Below are positions 32,244-40,033 of a DNA stretch of 50,886 nucleotides, in pieces. Position numbers and translations under genes: made by a program. Position 1 is the stretch's first letter. Every line of letters starts with the position of its first letter. The notes beneath the pieces were generated by a model. It saw only the letters and a program-made list of their open reading frames with translations, made no database searches and was not told where the DNA came from. The DNA is from DRQF01 sp964559135 (GTDB taxonomy: Bacteria; Planctomycetota; GCA-002687715; DRQF01): positions 1 to 50,886 of the forward strand of contig CAZLGG010000016.1 in assembly GCA_964559135.1 (NCBI GenBank), given 5' to 3'.

Positions 32244-34043
32244 ATGAATCGTTTCCTCTTGCTCCTGTTGATTGCGTCAACCTCCTTTGGACAGGGCGGT
32301 GTACAGACCCGCATTTTCGACGTCTCGCCTCTGCTTTCGCCCGTTTCGGACGCGGCGATCGGTTCTTGGGGGCTCCCCATCTGGACCGCCTACTACGAAC
32401 GTCTCTCGAACGACCGTTCGGCGAACAATCTGGAGGGCCGGGCGCTCATGCGGCCGGAGACCTTGCTCTCCATCATTCGCGACGGGATCCCGGCCGAGAG
32501 CTGGGACTCGGAAGGGACTTTTCTGCGTCTGGTGGAGGGGGGAGGGCATCTGGTCGTCTCTCAGACGCCGGATGTTCTGAACAAGATCGGCGGTTTGCTG
32601 GAGAGCATGATTCTGCGGGTGCGACAGCCCATTGCCCTGGAGGCGCTGGTCCTCCGGTTGGGCCCGGCGGAACTCGTCGGACTGCTTGCGAACGGTGCGG
32701 TGCTGTCCGCGGCTCGCGTGGATGCGCTCTTGACAGGCAAGGACCAGGGCGTCCTTCTGGATGGCGTCCTCAGGGGGTCGACGATTCCCGGGTTGCGGAT
32801 CAGACTCCGATCGGGAGTCCGAAAACCCTTCGTCGGCATCGTGGATGTGGAAGTGGCCCAGGAAGCCGAAGCCGTGGACCCCACGACCCTCACCGTCTTC
32901 GAGGGCCTCGACCTCACCGTGCGCCCCCTGCTCGGTGCGGACGGCAAGATCGTCTTACGAGTCCAGGGAGGCATCGATGAGGACTTCGCCGCGCGAGACT
33001 TCGTCTCCCGAAGCACGGGCAAGATGCAACTGCCGTCGATGCGCACCGCTCGGTTTTCCGGCTGCGGTCGGCTCGACGACGGAGAGGCATTGGTGGTGGG
33101 GTGCGTTCTCGGTGGTGAGAACTCGTCGCGGGTCGTCGTGATCCGTGCGCGACGGGCGACCCAGGTGCCCCAAGGCGTGCTCCCGATCCCTTCCATCGAT
33201 CTGTTCCCGTTGAGTGATCTGTCCCTGCCCTACCTCGTCATGCCCCCCGTGAGTCTGGGGGCAGCTTGGGGAGACAAGCGGGCCATGGACGGGGACGCCC
33301 CGACCGCGGTGGCGCCCTACGAGAGCGGTCACCGATTCATGAGCGAAGAGGAACTGGGCGACTTCATTCGGAGATCCGTCAGGCCCGAGTGGTGGGGGTC
33401 GAACCTCTACGACCTCGAGGCGACCTCCGACTGGCTCTGGCTGATGACGAACCAAGAGCAGAACCAGGCGGTGCGACGGTTCCTCCGGGGGCTCACCGAG
33501 GTCAAGGCCAAGCCGCTCAGCTGGGAGGTCCTCACGGTGTCCCTTCCCCAAGACGTCTACGCCGCGGCGGCCAGGGAGGGCGACCGGGCAGCGCGCCTCA
33601 TCCTTCGCTCCCCGGACGCCTTCCGGCGTTTTCATGGGGTGTCCGTGATGGAGCCCGGCGGTGTGATCGACTTCATTGCCGGCAGGGAATCCTCGTATGT
33701 CCGAGACAACGCCGTCGAGATCGCCCAGGGAGCGGACATTCTTGCACCGATTCCGGGTGTGCGTTTCCGAGGCGTGGCGATTCGCTTGGCGCCCTTGGGG
33801 CTTCGAGGCGAGAGCGTCATGCTTCAATACGACTGTCGGTTATCCGGGGGTGCGGTCGGTCCGCCGCCGGACTTCAAGGGAGCGGGTCTGGTCGAAGTGG
33901 CGACGGAGCTGCCGCAGACGACTCTTCGCAAGCTGGGCGGTCACGCCAGCCTACGCCTCGGGACGTGGAATGTCCTGGGGGCTTGCCCCTCCGGGATCCG
34001 GGCGGGCGAGATCGAGGTCGTTCTCGTGCGAGCACGGCTCTGA
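32244..34043 (+). CDS. Secreted protein with duplicated secretin-N-like module, unknown function
   Basis: A 599-residue protein with a signal peptide (MNRFLLLLLIASTSFGQ). Residues about 70-140 resemble the N-domains of secretins: LLSIIRDGIPAESW, then HLVVSQTPDVLNKIGGLLES. Residues about 366-436 repeat this layout with LGDFIRRSVRPEWW, DWLWLMTNQEQNQAVRRFL and a parallel closing strand, so the two appear to be diverged copies. The intervening region (150-330) is beta-rich. The conserved secretin pore domain is not seen. The ATG at 32244 is chosen because it begins the signal peptide and lies 5 nt after the anti-sigma stop; a longer frame runs back through that gene. Possibly a periplasmic or outer-membrane-associated partner of the anti-sigma factor. 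Confidence 0.7.
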   Translation: MNRFLLLLLIASTSFGQGGVQTRIFDVSPLLSPVSDAAIGSWGLPIWTAYYERLSNDRSANNLEGRALMRPETLLSIIRDGIPAESWDSEGTFLRLVEGGGHLVVSQTPDVLNKIGGLLESMILRVRQPIALEALVLRLGPAELVGLLANGAVLSAARVDALLTGKDQGVLLDGVLRGSTIPGLRIRLRSGVRKPFVGIVDVEVAQEAEAVDPTTLTVFEGLDLTVRPLLGADGKIVLRVQGGIDEDFAARDFVSRSTGKMQLPSMRTARFSGCGRLDDGEALVVGCVLGGENSSRVVVIRARRATQVPQGVLPIPSIDLFPLSDLSLPYLVMPPVSLGAAWGDKRAMDGDAPTAVAPYESGHRFMSEEELGDFIRRSVRPEWWGSNLYDLEATSDWLWLMTNQEQNQAVRRFLRGLTEVKAKPLSWEVLTVSLPQDVYAAAAREGDRAARLILRSPDAFRRFHGVSVMEPGGVIDFIAGRESSYVRDNAVEIAQGADILAPIPGVRFRGVAIRLAPLGLRGESVMLQYDCRLSGGAVGPPPDFKGAGLVEVATELPQTTLRKLGGHASLRLGTWNVLGACPSGIRAGEIEVVLVRARL

Positions 34044-34058
34044 GCTCCGCGACCTAGG

Positions 34059-34086
34059 CCGGGGAGGATTCGGAAATCTCTCCCGG
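34059..34086 (+). terminator. Candidate terminator hairpin after the sigma/anti-sigma operon
   Basis: CCGGGGAG (34059-34066) pairs with CTCTCCCGG (34078-34086) with one bulged base, 16 nt after the stop codon at 34043. The 11-nt loop is AT-richer than its surroundings. No T-run follows, so termination is only plausible by position. Confidence 0.35.
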
Positions 34087-34142
34087 TTCCCGCCGAATGG
34101 GTTACCATGTCGACTCAGTTGCTCTCCGAGAAGGACTTGGCC

Positions 34143-34472
34143 ATGTCGGTGAATTCAGCTCGAGCAGCCCATTGCTCCCTTTGCGACGACCCATTCGACG
34201 TGGACGAACTCATCGATCTGGCCGGATACCCGGCCTGCCGTTCCTGCGTGGAGAAGGCCGTCAAGCAGGCCGAGATCGACAAACCCCGTTTTTACAAGAT
34301 CAATGAAGGCAAGGAGATCGCGGGCGTGTTGGGCGGTCTTGCCGATGCCGCGAATATGGAACGGGACACCTTTCGCTTTCTCGTCGTCCTCTTGGTCATC
34401 TTCACGGGAATCGTCCCGGGCCTCATCGCCTACTTCGTTCTCGCGTTCCTCCTCCCCGTCTACGACGGATAG
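34143..34472 (+). CDS. PspC-domain membrane protein with N-terminal zinc-ribbon-like motif
   Basis: A 109-residue protein. The C-terminal 60 residues form a PspC domain: INEGKEIAGVLGGLADAANM (53-72) followed by one long or paired hydrophobic segment FRFLVVLLVIFTGIVPGLIA. PspC proteins act at the inner membrane in phage-shock-type envelope stress, usually as regulators or toxin-like partners. The N-terminus adds CSLC (11-14) and CRSC (32-35), a four-cysteine arrangement suited to binding zinc. ATG 34143 is preferred because AAGGA lies 7 nt upstream; ATG 34107 lacks a ribosome site. No pspA or pspB neighbour is present. Confidence 0.8.
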   Translation: MSVNSARAAHCSLCDDPFDVDELIDLAGYPACRSCVEKAVKQAEIDKPRFYKINEGKEIAGVLGGLADAANMERDTFRFLVVLLVIFTGIVPGLIAYFVLAFLLPVYDG

Positions 34473-34694
34473 GGGCGAAGCGCGTGGGCGTCATGCAGAC
34501 CGGCCTGGCGGGGCCGGGCGCCCTGTCCGCCGACGACTCCCACATCCCATTGCCCAGCGTTCCCCGATGGTTGCTTTCGCGCACCATGACCGGATGAAGA
34601 TCCAGCGACGAATTCACGCCCTGGGCATCACTCTGGAACGCCCGGGCTTTCCCTCTCCTTGGATTCGAAGTCGGGAGAGGGCCGGGTTACACTC

Positions 34695-34710
34695 GGACCG
34701 TTCACGGTCC
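34695..34710. promoter_or_regulatory. Perfect palindrome GGACCG-TTCA-CGGTCC near a -10-like TACACT
   Basis: GGACCG (34695-34700) and CGGTCC (34705-34710) form a perfect 6-bp inverted repeat around TTCA, beginning one base after a TACACT hexamer (34688-34693) that could be a -10 element; the -35 candidate TTCGAA is poor. A start of transcription would fall inside the palindrome, as for a repressor site, or the palindrome would be a 5' hairpin. It lies 24 bp before the beta-propeller gene. Confidence 0.4.
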
Positions 34711-34733
34711 CTTGAATCTGAAGGAACGCATTC

Positions 34734-35969
34734 ATGGTCAGGTGTGCTCGATCCATTCTGCAACGCGATGGTCTCCGATGGTTCCCCTTTCTTGCCTTGA
34801 TCTTTGCGATCCAGGCGAGCGGCGTTCTTGCTCAGTCCGAGCGAGCGCCGGACGACTGGCCCATGTGGCGCGGCGATCTCAGGAACACGGGTCGCTCTCC
34901 CAGCCCCACGGACGCCGTCAAGGGGGAGAGGGTTTGGTCCTTCCTGGCGGGGAATCGGGTGACGGTCACCCCCTGTTTCCGCAAGGGAGTGATGTACTTC
35001 GGTGACTGGAGCGGTTCGGCTTATGCCGTGGATCACCGTACGGGGAAGCTCCTTTGGAGTACCCCGGAACGGGTCTCCAAGAATCCGAAACCCAAAAAAG
35101 CGAAGGACAAGCCCCCTTCGGACCTGGCCCCGGTACTCGATGGAGCTGCGAGAAAAGCGGATCAAGTCTATTCGTTCAGCAACCCCTGCGTCGACGATGC
35201 CCACCTCTACATCGCGACTCAACAGGGAATCCTCACGGCGTTCAACGTCGGGGACGGGTCGGTGGCGTGGGAGAGAGAGTTCTCCGATGAGATCTTCTCG
35301 TCGCCCCGTTTGGCCAAGGGAAAGCTTCTCATCGGGTGCAACGACCGCAACCTGTATTGCCTCGATCCCGGCACCGGCAAGACCATCTGGAAATTCGAGA
35401 CCGGGGATTTCGTGGGTTCGTCGGCGGCCGTCACGCGCGGTGGCCAGGTCATCTTCCCGGCCCATGATAAGTTCCTCCGCAAGGTCGACCTGGAAACGGG
35501 AAAGCTGATCGCGGAGTTCGAGATCGGCTATCGCTCCACTGGGTCGCCCGCCATCGCTTTCGGCAGCGCTTATTTCTGTGCCACGGGTCGGAAATTCATG
35601 TCCGTCGACCTGCTCGGTGGGCGCGTTCGGTGGCATCAGCCGTGCACGTCCCAGCACCAGCAGGGAATCGGCGTCTGGAAGCGTCAGGTCATGGTCGTCA
35701 TCAACCGCATGCTGTTTTGCTTCGACGCGATCACCGGTCAGGAAAAGTGGCGCTACAATATGGAAAAGCCCGGCGTGGCGTCTCCCTGCGTGGGCAAGGA
35801 ATTGGTCTATGCATCGAATGGCGACGGGCGAATCTTTGCCATCAAGCTCGAGGACGGCGAGCTGGCGTGGGAGGCCAGCTACGGCGCCGCGTCTTGGAGC
35901 AGCCCGGTGCTCATCGACGGTCTGGTCTACATCTGCGACGGCAAGGGGCGGGTGAGCGCGTTCCGCTGA
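34734..35969 (+). CDS. Secreted PQQ-type beta-propeller protein (BamB-like repeats)
   Basis: A 411-residue protein with an N-terminal signal sequence ending near residue 33 (GVLAQSE), then WPMWRGDLRNTGRSP, the usual opening of bacterial PQQ-repeat propellers. At least six blades can be read from recurring motifs such as VDHRTGKLLWS, AFNVGDGSVAWERE, CLDPGTGKTIWKFE, FDAITGQEKWRYN and IKLEDGELAWE. These act as protein scaffolds or, in dehydrogenases, bind quinone cofactors; no dehydrogenase catalytic domain is seen, so a scaffold role in the periplasm is more likely. AAGGAA precedes the ATG at good spacing. The acylphosphatase gene starts 1 nt after the stop. Confidence 0.85.
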   Translation: MVRCARSILQRDGLRWFPFLALIFAIQASGVLAQSERAPDDWPMWRGDLRNTGRSPSPTDAVKGERVWSFLAGNRVTVTPCFRKGVMYFGDWSGSAYAVDHRTGKLLWSTPERVSKNPKPKKAKDKPPSDLAPVLDGAARKADQVYSFSNPCVDDAHLYIATQQGILTAFNVGDGSVAWEREFSDEIFSSPRLAKGKLLIGCNDRNLYCLDPGTGKTIWKFETGDFVGSSAAVTRGGQVIFPAHDKFLRKVDLETGKLIAEFEIGYRSTGSPAIAFGSAYFCATGRKFMSVDLLGGRVRWHQPCTSQHQQGIGVWKRQVMVVINRMLFCFDAITGQEKWRYNMEKPGVASPCVGKELVYASNGDGRIFAIKLEDGELAWEASYGAASWSSPVLIDGLVYICDGKGRVSAFR

Positions 35970-35970
35970 G

Positions 35971-36258
35971 ATGGGAAGTCGGCGTCTTCGAGTGGTTGCA
36001 ACCGGGCGAGTCCAGGGCGTAGGATTCCGATGGTTCGTCCGAGAGAAGGCTCTCGCCCTCGGTGTCAAAGGGTGGGTGCGCAACCGCCGGGACGGCTCCG
36101 TCGAGTGCCTGCTCGCAGGCGATTCCGAGGCGGTGGAGGAGTTGATCGAGAGGATCGGGGAGGGCCCTCCCCACGGGCACGTTGATTTCGTGGACGTGGA
36201 GGGCGCCGAGGACATGGAGGCGCCGGACGGCCCCTTCGAGATCGCACCCACGAGTTGA
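35971..36258 (+). CDS. acyP: Acylphosphatase
   Basis: A 95-residue enzyme that hydrolyses carboxyl-phosphate bonds of acyl phosphates in the cytoplasm. It carries the signature GRVQGVGFRWFVREKA (12-27), with the catalytic Arg20 region, and GWVRNRRDGSVE (34-45) with the catalytic Asn38, spaced as in the family. Length is normal. It begins 1 nt after the beta-propeller stop, so the two are probably co-transcribed, and the ABC ATPase gene follows 16 nt later. No functional tie to these neighbours is evident. Confidence 0.93.
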   Translation: MGSRRLRVVATGRVQGVGFRWFVREKALALGVKGWVRNRRDGSVECLLAGDSEAVEELIERIGEGPPHGHVDFVDVEGAEDMEAPDGPFEIAPTS

Positions 36259-36274
36259 TGAAGGAGATGAACGC

Positions 36275-37291
36275 ATGTTGTGCGTCCGTGACCTGCACAA
36301 GTATTACGGCCCTTTCCATGCGGTCCGAGGGATCAGTTTCGATGTCGCGCGTGAAGAGATCGTGGGCTTCCTCGGTCCGAACGGCGCGGGCAAGACGACG
36401 ACCATGAAGATCATCACGGGCTACATGGCGATGAGCGGCGGGGACGTCACCGTGGCGGGACACGACGTCGTCTCCGACTCCCTCGCGGTTCGAGAGGAGA
36501 TCGGCTATCTCCCAGAGCATGCGCCTCTCTACGGGGACATGACTGTAGCAGAGTACCTGAATTTCATGGCCGGCATGCGAGGCCTCGATGGCCGTCGGCG
36601 GAAGGAGCGTTTGAATTACGTCATTTCCGTCTGCAGTCTGACGCCGAAGCGAAACAAACTCATCAAGACCCTTTCGAAGGGCTATCGCCAGCGGGTGGGG
36701 CTCGGACAGGCCATCATTCATGACCCCAAGCTGGTCATTCTGGACGAGCCCACGATCGGCTTGGACCCCAACCAGATCATCGAGATTCGCGAACTGCTCA
36801 AGGAGATCGGAACCAAGAACACCGTGCTGCTGTCGAGTCACATCCTCTCTGAAGTCGAGGCCACCTGCGCCCGAGTCATCGTCGTCGATGAGGGCCGTAT
36901 CGTCGCCAACGGGTCTCCGTCCGAACTCGAGGCGCGATACGCGGAGGACTCGGCCTACGACGTCGTCTTCACGGGAGTCGATCTTCCCGGGATCGAGGAG
37001 ATTCGCGCCCTCGAACAGGTGGCTCAGGCCTCGGAGAGGGCGCGAACTCCGGAGCGGCTCGAGGCGCGGGTCGAGCGCTGCGATGGAGCGGACCTCATCG
37101 GCGCCCTTTATCGTTTGGCCGCGGAGCGTGGAAGCCGACTGCTCGAGGTCTCGCAACGGAAAACCACGCTGGAGGATGTGTTCCGGCGCCTCACGGGAGG
37201 AGATGACGTGCATTCCGATGCCCCGTCGGAACCGCCGGGCCTGGTCTCCGCGGCCGCGACAGACGAAACCTTGGAGGATGACGCCCAATGA
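36275..37291 (+). CDS. ABC transporter ATP-binding protein, GldA-like
   Basis: A 338-residue ATPase with Walker A GPNGAGKTT (34-42), signature LSKGYRQRVGL near 127, Walker B VILDEPTIGLDP and the switch SSHIL. The first 230 residues are a standard ABC-2 type domain. The last ~100 include a charged extension typical of the GldA/NatA-like group and a Ser/Pro/Asp-rich tail. It forms a transporter with the permease that overlaps it by ATGA. ATG 36275 is preferred because GGAG lies upstream and the conserved domain begins at once; a longer frame would overlap the acylphosphatase. In Bacteroidota related sets support gliding; here the substrate is unknown. Confidence 0.9.
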   Translation: MLCVRDLHKYYGPFHAVRGISFDVAREEIVGFLGPNGAGKTTTMKIITGYMAMSGGDVTVAGHDVVSDSLAVREEIGYLPEHAPLYGDMTVAEYLNFMAGMRGLDGRRRKERLNYVISVCSLTPKRNKLIKTLSKGYRQRVGLGQAIIHDPKLVILDEPTIGLDPNQIIEIRELLKEIGTKNTVLLSSHILSEVEATCARVIVVDEGRIVANGSPSELEARYAEDSAYDVVFTGVDLPGIEEIRALEQVAQASERARTPERLEARVERCDGADLIGALYRLAAERGSRLLEVSQRKTTLEDVFRRLTGGDDVHSDAPSEPPGLVSAAATDETLEDDAQ

Positions 37292-38046
37292 GTCGAATCC
37301 TTTGTATCTGGAGGAAGGAACTCGGGAGCTACTTCACGTCGGCGACGGGGTATGCCTTCCTGTTTCTCTTCCTGCTCCTCACGTCCTTCCTGTTCTTCGT
37401 ACTTCCCTCCGTGGACTTGAAAAGTGGATTCCGCGGCAATTTCTTTCTGCAGGGGGAAGCCACGCTGACGGACTACTTCGCGACGTTTCCCGTGGCACTG
37501 GGTCTCTTCGTTCCGATTCTGTGCATCCGGCTTTGGCCCGAGGAATACAAGACCGGAACTGTCGAGGTTCTCATGACGTTGCCCGTGCGGGCTTCGGATG
37601 TCGTGATCGGAAAGTTCCTCGCGATGGTCACGATCGTGGCTTCGGCTCTCGTCCTTTCGCTCGTCGTGCCTTGGTCCGTGGGGTGGGTGGCGGTGGATGG
37701 GCTCGACGCCGGACCGATCATCGGGGGGTACGTGGGCGCCCTTTTGCTCGGAGGAGCCTACTGCGCCGTGGCCATGTTCGCCACGGCTTTCACGAAGGAA
37801 CAGGTGACGGGCCTCCTCGTGGCGCTCGTCATCTGCTTTTTTCTGACCTTCGCGGGCACGGCGGCGGTCGACCTCGTGACGCCCGACTGGTTGTCGGAAC
37901 GCTTGAAATTCATCGGGTTCTCGGTGCGGTTCTCCAGCATCGAGAAGGGGGTTCTCGACTTTCGCGATCTGTTCTTCTTTCTCTCGTTCACGGGGATGTT
38001 CGCGTTTCTGAACGTCTCCGTGCTCGAGTATCGGCGGCTGAAGTGA
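37288..38046 (+). CDS. ABC-2 type permease, GldF-like
   Basis: A 252-residue inner-membrane protein with six hydrophobic helices, starting MSRILCIWRKELGSYFTSATGYAF in two adjoining pieces, the usual opening of GldF-type permeases. LWPEEYKTGTVEVLMTLPV (89-107) is the conserved cytoplasmic segment of the ABC-2 family. It overlaps the ATPase gene by 4 nt and is followed after 10 nt by the GldG-like auxiliary protein, the standard order of the module. It should form the membrane channel driven by the GldA-like ATPase. Confidence 0.88.
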   Translation: MSRILCIWRKELGSYFTSATGYAFLFLFLLLTSFLFFVLPSVDLKSGFRGNFFLQGEATLTDYFATFPVALGLFVPILCIRLWPEEYKTGTVEVLMTLPVRASDVVIGKFLAMVTIVASALVLSLVVPWSVGWVAVDGLDAGPIIGGYVGALLLGGAYCAVAMFATAFTKEQVTGLLVALVICFFLTFAGTAAVDLVTPDWLSERLKFIGFSVRFSSIEKGVLDFRDLFFFLSFTGMFAFLNVSVLEYRRLK

Positions 38047-38056
38047 GGGGGATCGA

Positions 38057-40033
38057 ATGAGCACAAGAAGAAACCGGGTCTCCACCGTCGTCCTCACCAG
38101 TTTCCTCGTCGTGGCCAACCTGGTCGTCGCCAATCTGTGGATGACACAGGTGAAGCTCCGCTGGGATCTCACGGAAGACAAGCGGTTCGAAATCGCGAGC
38201 GGGACGGAGAACATCGTCAAGCGCTTGCGCGACACCGTGAACATCAAATGCTATGTCTCCGGAAACTTTCCGAAGCAGCTCTCTCACTGCCCACGGGTTC
38301 TCATCGAGAAACTGGACGAGTATGGGCGCCTCAACGAGGACAGCGAAGGAGCCGTTGTCTACACGTTCGCGGATCCCGACACCGATCCGGAGGCGAAGCA
38401 GGAATGCGAGGACATGGGCATCGGACCCGGCCGCATTCAGGAGCTGGAGGGCTCCACCACGATGAAGACGAAGATCTCGTGGTTCGCGCTGGTGTTTCGT
38501 TACGGCGATCGCAAGGTCGTCTACAACTTCTTCTCGGACATGCCGGGGGAGACTTTGAAGGACCCGGCGCGCTTCGGATCCGATCTGGAATTCGTCTTGA
38601 GTCGGGCCATCCGAAACGTCTCCAGTCCTCGCAAGACGGTCGGGTTGCTCTCCGAAATCCAGATGGTGCCTTCGAACCCCTCGAATCCACGCTCAAAGAG
38701 AGTGAAGTATCAGGGGCTTTCCAACCTCGAGGCCGTGATCGCGCGGACCCACGATGTCAAGACTCTTGATCTCGCTCAGGTCAACCGGGGAGAACCCATT
38801 CCGCGGGGTATGGACATCGTTGTCCTATGGCGGCCGAAGTCGCTCACGGAGGTCGGCAAATACGTCATCGATCAGTTCCTGATGGGCGGTGGCAACCTCC
38901 TTTGCATGGTGGATTCAGGCGACGTCAGTTTCACCCCCAAGCCCAAGTTCACCCAGTACGGGAGGGCGCGAGTCCAGGACTATGACCTTCCGGACTACAA
39001 GGTCGAAGGGATCGACCATGGGCTGGATGACATGCTGGCGTACTATGGCGTGCGCGTCGAACATGCGTTCGTTCAAGACTTCTCCTGCTACGACATGATC
39101 TACTACACGGGGAAGGACTTCGTTCGGAACATGTTCGGGCAGGTCCAGGTGAAGCCCAACGAGGACTACGCCCCGTATTTCTCGTGGCCCGTCATCCCGG
39201 CTCGCGACGACGAGGGTGGTCTCGAAGATCCTCACCAGTTGGGGGACTCGTTTTCGATACTTTCCCCCAACGACGATCTGGTTCTGACGTGGGCGTCGCC
39301 CGTCACGGTTCTCGAGGACAACCTGAAACGACACGAGGCCATCGCGGACGTCGTCCTTCGGACGGGTCCTCGAAGCTGGGCGAAGCCGATCAAGGAGACC
39401 CGATTCCCCGTGAATCCGACGGAACAGGCGGGTCCAGGCAACACTGCGATGGCGTCCCAACCGGTGGCCGTGCTCGTCCGAGGGCGTTTCCAGTCATTCT
39501 TCCGGGGCAAGGAGATCCCCAAGCCCACGGGAACGGCCGGGCGGTCGCTTCCGACGAAGGATGAACTCGAGAAGAGCCGCCGCGACGTCGCGGCGGCGCG
39601 GGGGTCCCTGCTTGTCGTGGGCGATGCGGACTTTTGCTCGGACCAGTACATCACGCCCAATATGCGCGGGGCCCTGGTGCAGATCGAAATGGGCCGGGCG
39701 CGCCGCAAGGGTTCAGCGGCCGGGATGAATCGGGAAGCCCTGATCGGACGGTTGCGGACACCGCTTTTCTTCGTGAGCAACTGCGTGGACGTTCTCGCCT
39801 ACGGGGAGGAGGCGGAAGACCTCTTCCAGTTGCAGCATCGCACGTTCAGATCCCACCGCATCAAGGCTCTCGAGAAGGACGATCCCCTGAAGGATCGGAT
39901 TCAACTGGTCAATATGGTGTATCTGCCCGGCGCCGTGATTCTCTTGGGGCTGCTCGTCGCGGCTTTCCGCCATCTCCGTTGTCGACGGGAGGTCGCCGCG
40001 CCGTCCAGGCATGACAGGAGGGCCGCTCAATGA
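38057..40033 (+). CDS. GldG-like ABC auxiliary protein (ABC_transp_aux type)
   Basis: A 658-residue protein with an N-terminal membrane helix (about 10-30), a large extracytoplasmic domain, and a C-terminal helix (about 625-645). RWDLTEDKRFEIASGTENIVKRL (in two adjoining pieces near 34-56) and the later MDIVVLWRPKSL and LLVVGDADFCSD blocks are typical of the GldG/IFT52-like family, which accompanies GldA/GldF permeases. Positions of the helices imply both ends in the inner membrane. It overlaps the DUF4340 gene by ATGA. Its substrate and role outside gliding bacteria are unknown. Confidence 0.83.
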   Translation: MSTRRNRVSTVVLTSFLVVANLVVANLWMTQVKLRWDLTEDKRFEIASGTENIVKRLRDTVNIKCYVSGNFPKQLSHCPRVLIEKLDEYGRLNEDSEGAVVYTFADPDTDPEAKQECEDMGIGPGRIQELEGSTTMKTKISWFALVFRYGDRKVVYNFFSDMPGETLKDPARFGSDLEFVLSRAIRNVSSPRKTVGLLSEIQMVPSNPSNPRSKRVKYQGLSNLEAVIARTHDVKTLDLAQVNRGEPIPRGMDIVVLWRPKSLTEVGKYVIDQFLMGGGNLLCMVDSGDVSFTPKPKFTQYGRARVQDYDLPDYKVEGIDHGLDDMLAYYGVRVEHAFVQDFSCYDMIYYTGKDFVRNMFGQVQVKPNEDYAPYFSWPVIPARDDEGGLEDPHQLGDSFSILSPNDDLVLTWASPVTVLEDNLKRHEAIADVVLRTGPRSWAKPIKETRFPVNPTEQAGPGNTAMASQPVAVLVRGRFQSFFRGKEIPKPTGTAGRSLPTKDELEKSRRDVAAARGSLLVVGDADFCSDQYITPNMRGALVQIEMGRARRKGSAAGMNREALIGRLRTPLFFVSNCVDVLAYGEEAEDLFQLQHRTFRSHRIKALEKDDPLKDRIQLVNMVYLPGAVILLGLLVAAFRHLRCRREVAAPSRHDRRAAQ

